A stretch of DNA of 9,126 bases from an uncultured Clostridium sp. GTDB taxonomy: Bacteria > Bacillota > Clostridia > Lachnospirales > Lachnospiraceae. Below the pieces are notes generated by a model that was given only the letters and a program-made list of their open reading frames with translations, made no database searches and was not told the origin of the DNA. Location: assembly GCA_900547035.1 (NCBI GenBank), contig URFM01000083.1, positions 1-9,126 of the forward strand, written 5' to 3'. Both the position numbers and the translations under genes were made by a program. This document shows, piece by piece, positions 4,849 through 9,126 of the stretch (positions are counted from its first letter, which is position 1; every line of letters begins with the position of its first letter).

Positions 4849-7101
4849 ATGGATAAATACGAATTTAACGTTCGGGTAGAACAGATTAAAAAGTTGGTAG
4901 GCAGAGGAGACTTTGAGTCTGCTATGAAGATTGCCGATACCATTGACTGGAGAAGAGTGCGCAACGTGAGCATTCTTTCGATGGTGTCGTCTATTTATGA
5001 GAAGAATGAGGAGTACCAGGAGGCCAAGGATATTCTGCTGCTGGCCTTTGAGCGGGCTCCCATCGGCAAGAGACTGCTCTACAAACTGGCGGAACTGGCA
5101 GTCAAGCAGGGAAATACGGCCGAGGCGGAGGACTATTACCGGGAATTCTGTGACCTGGCTCCCGACGATGCCAGACAGTATCTGCTTCGCTATATGATTT
5201 TAAAGGCAAAGGGAGCTCCGGCCGAGCAGCTGATTCATACCCTGGAGCAGTACTGCAATGTGGAACTGGATGAAAAGTGGATGTATGAACTGGCCACCCT
5301 TTACAGTAAGGCAGATATGAGCGATCTGTGCGTGCGTACCTGTGATAAGATTATGCTGATGTTCGGCTTGGGTAAATATGTGGAAAAGGCTATGGACTTA
5401 AAACTCCAGTACGCGCCTCTGAATAAATACCAGATGGATTTGGAGGAGAACCGAGATAAGTACGAGGCCAGATTGCGGGAAGTGGAGCAGGAGTACGAGA
5501 CAGGCGCTTTCGATATGGACAGCCAGAAGCCAGGGCGCCCGGAACGGTCCAGGCGGGTAAACCCCTCTAAAGCACAGGAGCTCCCTGAGGAAGAAGATGC
5601 TCCGGTTTATGGAGAGCGTCAGCCCTACCGTTTTTACAGCAGACCGGATCAGGAAGAAGTTCTGCCTCAGGAGGAAAAGCGGACCGTTGAACAGGATTCT
5701 CCTTTGCAGGGAGAGGCAGAGCCGGAGGCTTCTGTTACGGAGCCGGAAGAGCAGCAGGAAGCAGCTGCGGAGACTGCCGAAGCTCTCAGAGAGGAGCCAG
5801 ATGAGGGACCGGACCAGAATGCAGCGGCGGCGGAGACGGCTGTGACGGCTTCCGATAGTCGCAGCAATGCTTCCGCCCAGTCTGCTGTTGCTGGAAAAAC
5901 GGCTGCCTCGTGGCAGCAGAATCCCCAGACAGAGGAGGATTTGGCTGCAAGGGTTCACGAAGCGGAGGTTCAGGCGAATCTGGCTAGAGAACTGTCACGT
6001 ATCTCGGGAGCAGAATTTTCTGAGGAAGCCAAATATGCCCAGACCCGGGTGCTGAAGGATATTCGCAGCCTGAAAGTGAATGGTGAGGATGTGGAGGCCG
6101 CCGGTGGTCCGTCGGACCGGGTGGCTTGCCATTTGATGGTAGAATCGGAAGAGCCGGAGGCAGGCCTGGTGATTGCGGTAGATGCGCTGAAACGGATACA
6201 CCGCCAGCTGGGGATTAAAAATCAGGCGGCCAAGATTACGGGAGAGAAGCTCAATAAGCGAGGGGTTCTGGCGCTGGCAGATAAGCTTGTAGGCAAGGAT
6301 TTGATCGTAGAATACGCGGGAGACATGACGGACGATGTGCTGGAGGAGCTGGACCAGCTGATGGACCGGGATGAAACCGGCATGAATGTGATTCTGATTG
6401 ACAATAAGGAGCAGCTGGATGCCATTAAGGAGGAATATCCCGGCCTTGCTAAGCGGTTCCAGTGTATTGATGAAAATACCAGGGAGATTATTCCTGACGT
6501 CTATGAGCAAAGCCGGAGGCATGTGAAGGAAGAAACGAAACGGCAGCAGCCTGAGAAAGAGCCGGAACCTGTTCGCAGAGAAGCTTTCACGCCGGAGACG
6601 GCAGCAGAACCAGCGCCGGAGCCGGTCAGACTCAGCAGGGAAATAAAGACTGAGGTTGCTTCACAGACGGAGAGCGTGCGACAGAACCGCGTGAAAGTTC
6701 CGGAGCCTCAGCCGGAAGAAATTTATGAGGAAGAAGAACCGGAAGAGGAGCCGGCTCCCGATGAGGAGGACTATGCTACTCCCTATGAGCAGACGCCGGA
6801 AACGGAGGAAGCTGATGATGAGGAGGAGATGGATATCGATGAATTCGCCCAGTATGCGTGTCAATATGCGGGTGAGATCGACTGCAGCATTTCCGGAAAG
6901 AGTATGCTGGCTCTGTATGAGCGTATTGAAATCATGGAGGAGGATGGAATCCCTCTGACAAAAACCAATGCGGAGGATTTGATTGAAGAAGCTGCGGACC
7001 GGGCGGAACGGCCCAGCCTTGGAAAACGTATGAAGGGATTATTTTCCTCCAAATACGATAAAGAGGGACGCCTGATTCTCAAGGAAGAGCATTTCATTTG
7101 A
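4849..7101 (+). CDS. TPR protein with a degenerate AAA+-like domain, function unknown
   Basis: This is a 750-residue soluble, acidic protein with no signal peptide or membrane segment. Residues about 1-210 are helical repeats of the TPR kind (for example YEKNEEYQEAKDILLLAFERAP and LYKLAELAVKQGNTAEAEDYY, each written here as a recognisable repeat unit). Residues about 230-365 and 560-660 are low-complexity, rich in Glu, Pro, Ala and Gln, and likely disordered. Between them, 425-540 follow the pattern of SpoVK/CbbX-type AAA+ ATPases by eye: CHLMV, LKRIHRQLG, AAKITGE, a Walker B-like LIVEYAGDM (485-493), a VILIDNKEQLDAI strand-helix, and YPGLAKRF (530-537). The P-loop is replaced by ESEEPEAG (432-439) and the Walker B Asp-Glu by Glu-Tyr, so ATP hydrolysis is unlikely. 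A compact C-terminal part (about 660-750) ends in GLFSSKYDKEGRLILKEEHF. I recall similar proteins in Lachnospiraceae. A scaffold role is inference. Confidence 0.85.
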   Translation: MDKYEFNVRVEQIKKLVGRGDFESAMKIADTIDWRRVRNVSILSMVSSIYEKNEEYQEAKDILLLAFERAPIGKRLLYKLAELAVKQGNTAEAEDYYREFCDLAPDDARQYLLRYMILKAKGAPAEQLIHTLEQYCNVELDEKWMYELATLYSKADMSDLCVRTCDKIMLMFGLGKYVEKAMDLKLQYAPLNKYQMDLEENRDKYEARLREVEQEYETGAFDMDSQKPGRPERSRRVNPSKAQELPEEEDAPVYGERQPYRFYSRPDQEEVLPQEEKRTVEQDSPLQGEAEPEASVTEPEEQQEAAAETAEALREEPDEGPDQNAAAAETAVTASDSRSNASAQSAVAGKTAASWQQNPQTEEDLAARVHEAEVQANLARELSRISGAEFSEEAKYAQTRVLKDIRSLKVNGEDVEAAGGPSDRVACHLMVESEEPEAGLVIAVDALKRIHRQLGIKNQAAKITGEKLNKRGVLALADKLVGKDLIVEYAGDMTDDVLEELDQLMDRDETGMNVILIDNKEQLDAIKEEYPGLAKRFQCIDENTREIIPDVYEQSRRHVKEETKRQQPEKEPEPVRREAFTPETAAEPAPEPVRLSREIKTEVASQTESVRQNRVKVPEPQPEEIYEEEEPEEEPAPDEEDYATPYEQTPETEEADDEEEMDIDEFAQYACQYAGEIDCSISGKSMLALYERIEIMEEDGIPLTKTNAEDLIEEAADRAERPSLGKRMKGLFSSKYDKEGRLILKEEHFI

Positions 7102-7141
7102 GAAAATGTCGGCCGAATACTTGAACATTGATTATAGACCC

Positions 7142-7177
7142 GCCCCGGAGTTTTGCGCAAGCGCAGTATTCCGGGGC
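7142..7177 (+). promoter_or_regulatory. Stable hairpin in the leader of the HAD phosphatase gene
   Basis: GCCCCGGA (7142-7149) pairs with TCCGGGGC (7170-7177). The stem continues through G-T and T-A pairs, a mismatch, and an inner TTGCG/CGCAG helix (7153-7157 with 7162-7166, one G-T wobble) with a small loop, giving about 15 pairs in 36 bases. It ends eight bases before the ribosome binding site (AAGGGAG, 7186-7192). No U tract follows. It may stabilise or process the operon mRNA at this junction, or weakly attenuate transcription; the sequence does not say which. Confidence 0.5.
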
Positions 7178-7198
7178 TGCTTAACAAGGGAGAAAGAA

Positions 7199-8038
7199 AT
7201 GAAGCCAATACAGATCATTGCCTTTGACCTGGATGGAACGGTGCTGGATTCCAAAAAGCATTTATCTGATCGGAATCGGAACACACTGGCGGCCTGTGCC
7301 AAGATGGGAATCTATGTTGTACCCACTACGGGACGGTCGGCAGCAGGAATTATACCGGAAATTAAGGGCATTCCGGGCGTCCGTTACGCGATAACCACAA
7401 ATGGGGGAACGATAACTGATTTAAAAACAGGCCAGGTGTTGGAGCGCCAGACGTTGTCTAACGAGAAAGCTCTCCGGCTGCTGAAGCTCATAGACCGATA
7501 TCACGCTATGTACGACCCTTATATAAACGGGAGAGGCATTAGTCAGCCTCGATTTTACGAGCATATGGAAGAATTCGGTTTGAATTCGATTATGCAGGAT
7601 ATGGTCCGGGCTACCCGGGACGTAGTGCCCAACATTTTGGAATATGTGGAACGGACTGGTGAGGAAGTAGAAAAGATAAATATTTACCTGGCAGATTTAA
7701 AGGACCGGGAGCCGCTTTGCAGAGAGCTGGAACAGGAACCGGATATTGTAATTACGTCATCCCTCTATAATAATCTGGAGATCAATGCTTCGGCTGCCAC
7801 AAAGGGGAGAGCGCTGATGTGGCTGGCAGATCACCTGAAAATTGACAGGAAAGCGACCATGGCCCTGGGGGATGGGGGAAACGACCTGTCCATGATTCAG
7901 GCGGCAGGAATCGGCGTTGCCATGGCTAATGGACTGGAAGAGGTAAAGGCAGCGGCTGACTTTATTACATTGTCAAATGACGAGGATGGGGTAGCGGCCG
8001 CAATTGAAAAAATCGTATTAAACAGCAAAGGGAAATAG
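7199..8038 (+). CDS. Cof-type HAD-IIB family phosphatase
   Basis: This is a predicted Mg-dependent cytoplasmic phosphatase of the haloacid dehalogenase superfamily acting on sugar phosphates or similar small phosphates; the substrate cannot be told from sequence. It is 279 residues. Motif I is FDLDGT (9-14; nucleophile Asp10, acid/base Asp12). Motif II is Thr43 in TTGR, motif III is Lys202 in ATKG, and motif IV is GDGGND (224-229; Asp225 and Asp229). The C2-type cap lies between motifs II and III. GDGGND has Gly where many relatives have Ser or Asn. The reading frame is open back to an ATG at 7106, but those 31 codons run through the 7142-7177 hairpin and carry no family motif. The start at 7199 has AAGGGAG six bases upstream and leads straight into motif I. 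The next gene starts seven bases after the stop. Confidence 0.92.
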   Translation: MKPIQIIAFDLDGTVLDSKKHLSDRNRNTLAACAKMGIYVVPTTGRSAAGIIPEIKGIPGVRYAITTNGGTITDLKTGQVLERQTLSNEKALRLLKLIDRYHAMYDPYINGRGISQPRFYEHMEEFGLNSIMQDMVRATRDVVPNILEYVERTGEEVEKINIYLADLKDREPLCRELEQEPDIVITSSLYNNLEINASAATKGRALMWLADHLKIDRKATMALGDGGNDLSMIQAAGIGVAMANGLEEVKAAADFITLSNDEDGVAAAIEKIVLNSKGK

Positions 8039-8045
8039 ACGAAAA

Positions 8046-8771
8046 ATGGAGCAGATGATTTTTGAACATTGGCTGTCCGGGGCAGTGGCTGTATTTTTGA
8101 TCGCAATGATGCTGTACGGGCATTACAGAGGCTTTTTAAAGCAGTGCATTTCTATCGGAGCCCTGGTGATCACGCTGGCGATTGTAAAATTTGCATCACC
8201 CTATATAACAGCGGCCTTGTTGGAGAATACTCAGATACAGGAGGCGGTTTCCGATCTTGTTCTGGAAACCATAGGAATGCATGAAACGAATGAGGAAACG
8301 TTGAACGAGCCATCGGCTCAGCGTCTGATTATTGAGGGGCTGGAGCTGCCGGAAAATATCAAAGAGGCTTTAATTGCGAATAATAATGGTGAAGTATACC
8401 GTCTGTTAGGGGTGGAACGATTTGCCCAGTATGTGGGAGCCTATGTGGCGAATATTATTTTGAATTGGCTTAGCTCTGCCATTCTGTTTATTCTGGTTTT
8501 TGTAGGACTGCAGCTGCTGGTAAGGTGGCTGGACATATTGGCACGACTTCCCATTATCTATGGACTGAATAAAATTGCCGGAACTTTTTTAGGGCTTGCT
8601 CAGGGCTTGCTGATTCTCTGGGTAGCGGCTTTGGTGCTTGAACTTTTTTCTGCAACACCTGCCGGGAGACTGCTGATGGATCAGGTTAACCAGAGCCTCT
8701 GGCTGTCCGCGCTATATCATTTCAATCTTGTTGGATTTTTTCTTCAGGGATTAATCCGAGGGGCATTTTAA
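8046..8771 (+). CDS. CvpA family membrane protein
   Basis: This is an integral membrane protein of the CvpA family (named after a colicin V production gene; the biochemical role is unclear). It is 241 residues. Likely membrane helices are at about 9-25, 33-53, 130-159 and 177-200, with a hydrophobic, possibly amphipathic C-terminal end near 215-240. The signature comes from the Gly-Phe turn after helix 1 (YRGFLKQ, 27-33) and the GLNKIAGTFLGLAQGLLILW block (173-192). A polar segment of roughly 70 residues (60-128) separates the two helix pairs, making the protein longer than E. coli CvpA. The ribosome site AAAGGGA (8027-8033) lies inside the end of the HAD gene, 12 bases before the ATG, which is a little far. 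ATG 8055 is a less likely start. It is the last gene of the co-directional cluster. Confidence 0.85.
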   Translation: MEQMIFEHWLSGAVAVFLIAMMLYGHYRGFLKQCISIGALVITLAIVKFASPYITAALLENTQIQEAVSDLVLETIGMHETNEETLNEPSAQRLIIEGLELPENIKEALIANNNGEVYRLLGVERFAQYVGAYVANIILNWLSSAILFILVFVGLQLLVRWLDILARLPIIYGLNKIAGTFLGLAQGLLILWVAALVLELFSATPAGRLLMDQVNQSLWLSALYHFNLVGFFLQGLIRGAF

Positions 8772-8786
8772 AAGAAAATTCGGACG

Positions 8787-8820
8787 ATTCAGGACGGCCT
8801 GCTCCTCGGTCATCCTGAAT
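8787..8820 (+). terminator. Hairpin after the cvpA-like gene, possible operon terminator
   Basis: ATTCAGGA (8787-8794) pairs with TCCTGAAT (8813-8820). After one mismatch, four more pairs (8796-8799 with 8808-8811, one G-T) close an 8-base loop. It starts 16 bases after the stop codon, where the operon should end. No clean U run follows (TATTGCAATAA), so termination is plausible but not proven. Transcription may instead stop in the T run at 8891-8896 or not at all. Confidence 0.45.
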
Positions 8821-8855
8821 TATTGCAATAAATTGAAGATACAGTATATTCAATT
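8820..8855. repeat. Back-to-back palindromes in the non-coding right end
   Basis: TTATTGCAATAA (8820-8831) is a perfect 12-bp palindrome. It is directly followed by an inverted repeat, AATTGAA (8831-8837) with TTCAATT (8849-8855), extended inside by ATA/TAT around CAG. Together with the hairpin at 8787-8820 this makes three adjoining symmetric elements. Their role is unknown; protein-binding sites or termination signals are both possible. Confidence 0.5.
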
Positions 8856-8891
8856 CATACAAATGCTTGATTGCCTGCATCAGAAGGGTAT

Positions 8892-8954
8892 TTTTTCCAA
8901 CCACTAAATATAGAAAAAACGTTGTAAATTAAGCATATTTAGTGGTTAGAAAAA
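8892..8954. repeat. Inverted repeat with 20-base arms upstream of the tandem promoters
   Basis: The left arm 8892-8911 and the right arm 8935-8954 match as an inverted repeat at 19 of 20 positions, including a perfect 13-bp core (AACCACTAAATAT / ATATTTAGTGGTT). The spacer is 23 A/T-rich bases (8912-8934). T runs lie on the outer left and A runs on the outer right, the opposite of a terminator on the plus strand. It ends 27 bases before the -35 of the first right-end promoter, so an operator, a cruciform-forming site or a dispersed repeat copy are the options. The left arm plus following bases (CCACTAAATATAG) also resembles an NrdR box, though the second copy matches only as a half site. Confidence 0.7.
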
Positions 8955-8981
8955 TTGTTTAAAAAAATGGTACAAATTCCC

Positions 8982-9010
8982 TTGACAGATTAGGATTAAG
9001 GTGTTATAGT
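8982..9010 (+). promoter_or_regulatory. Strong extended -10 promoter P1 toward the right edge
   Basis: TTGACA (8982-8987) lies 17 bases from TATAGT (9005-9010), with an extended -10 TG at 9002-9003 and an A/T-rich stretch upstream (8949-8975) that could act as an UP element. The predicted start is near 9017, at the foot of a CCGTT-GAAA-AACGG hairpin (9018-9031). No coding sequence follows within the window. Confidence 0.8.
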
Positions 9011-9017
9011 ATACCCA

Positions 9018-9031
9018 CCGTTGAAAAACGG
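9018..9031 (+). other. GAAA-tetraloop hairpin at the predicted P1 transcript start
   Basis: CCGTT (9018-9022) and AACGG (9027-9031) form a perfect 5-bp stem with a GAAA tetraloop. They lie within a base or two of the predicted P1 start, so the transcript would begin with a folded 5' end. Weaker pairings follow: CAACCT (9035-9040) with AGGTTG (9058-9063), and AACTT (9067-9071) with AAGTT (9077-9081). Confidence 0.45.
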
Positions 9032-9082
9032 AAACAACCTGTAAAGCGAATGTAAAAAGGTTGAAAAACTTCAAAAAAGTTG

Positions 9083-9111
9083 TTGACAGATCAGGAAAGA
9101 TGTGGTAACAT
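9083..9111 (+). promoter_or_regulatory. Strong extended -10 promoter P2, near-copy of P1
   Basis: TTGACA (9083-9088) lies 17 bases from TAACAT (9106-9111), with an extended -10 TG at 9103-9104. Aligned from the -35, 23 of 32 bases match P1, including TTGACAGAT, AGGA and GTG. The two promoters are 101 bases apart. The predicted start is near 9118, eight bases before the window ends. Tandem strong promoters like these usually serve rRNA or other stable-RNA operons in Clostridia; the served gene is outside the window. Confidence 0.75.
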
Positions 9112-9126
9112 ATAAAAGTTGCTGCT

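Noticed and set aside
5398..5958. Minus-strand frame of 186 codons inside the TPR gene
   Set aside because: It is a shadow of the Glu/Ala-rich low-complexity coding stretch on the plus strand, composed of Leu/Arg/Ser-rich noise.
7106..7198. Upstream ATG extending the HAD protein by 31 residues
   Set aside because: The extension encodes the leader hairpin, adds no family motif and lacks a good ribosome site.
8722..8904. Minus-strand frame of 60 codons overlapping the end of the cvpA-like gene
   Set aside because: Its start is GTG with no ribosome site, it overlaps several hairpins, and it shows no recognisable family.

Overview
The window looks like chromosomal DNA of a low-to-mid GC Gram-positive Clostridia, most likely a Lachnospiraceae-type organism. 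The evidence is a large Bacillus/Clostridium-type SRP RNA with an Alu domain, strong AGGAGG-like ribosome binding sites, sigma-A promoters (TTGACA/TATAAT), the firmicute order SRP RNA - dnaX - ybaB - recR, and a TPR protein whose two ends I recognise as conserved in Lachnospiraceae. The species cannot be fixed from the sequence alone.

Layout. Positions 1-500 hold a promoter and the SRP RNA (about 175-436), followed by a very strong hairpin (444-499). Positions 581-972 form a separate small unit: a sigma-A promoter, a gene for a 75-residue secreted Cys/His-rich peptide (656-883), and a second long hairpin (902-972). From about 977 a new promoter starts a co-directional gene train: an ATP-type phosphofructokinase (1077-2156), dnaX (2160-3782), ybaB/ebfC (3858-4214), recR (4214-4810), a 750-residue TPR protein with what looks like a degenerate AAA+ domain (4849-7101), a Cof-type HAD phosphatase (7199-8038) and a CvpA-like membrane protein (8046-8771). 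Most junctions overlap or are a few bases apart, so this is probably one operon, with possible modulation at two internal hairpins (3791-3804 and 7142-7177). Positions 8772-9126 are non-coding: several inverted repeats, then two near-duplicate extended -10 promoters firing out of the right edge. This arrangement is typical of the start of an rRNA or other stable-RNA operon, which would lie just beyond the window.

Functionally, the core is a housekeeping DNA replication/repair block (DnaX clamp loader, EbfC nucleoid protein, RecR) next to the protein-targeting RNA. A glycolytic gene is placed at its head, and a lineage-specific tail (TPR/pseudo-AAA, HAD, CvpA) follows. The less ordinary elements are the Cys/His-rich exported peptide, the Asn-for-Asp change in the phosphofructokinase GGDGS motif, the TPR protein with a P-loop-less AAA-like domain, and the structured non-coding DNA at the right end. 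I saw no mobile element, CRISPR array, tRNA or phage gene.
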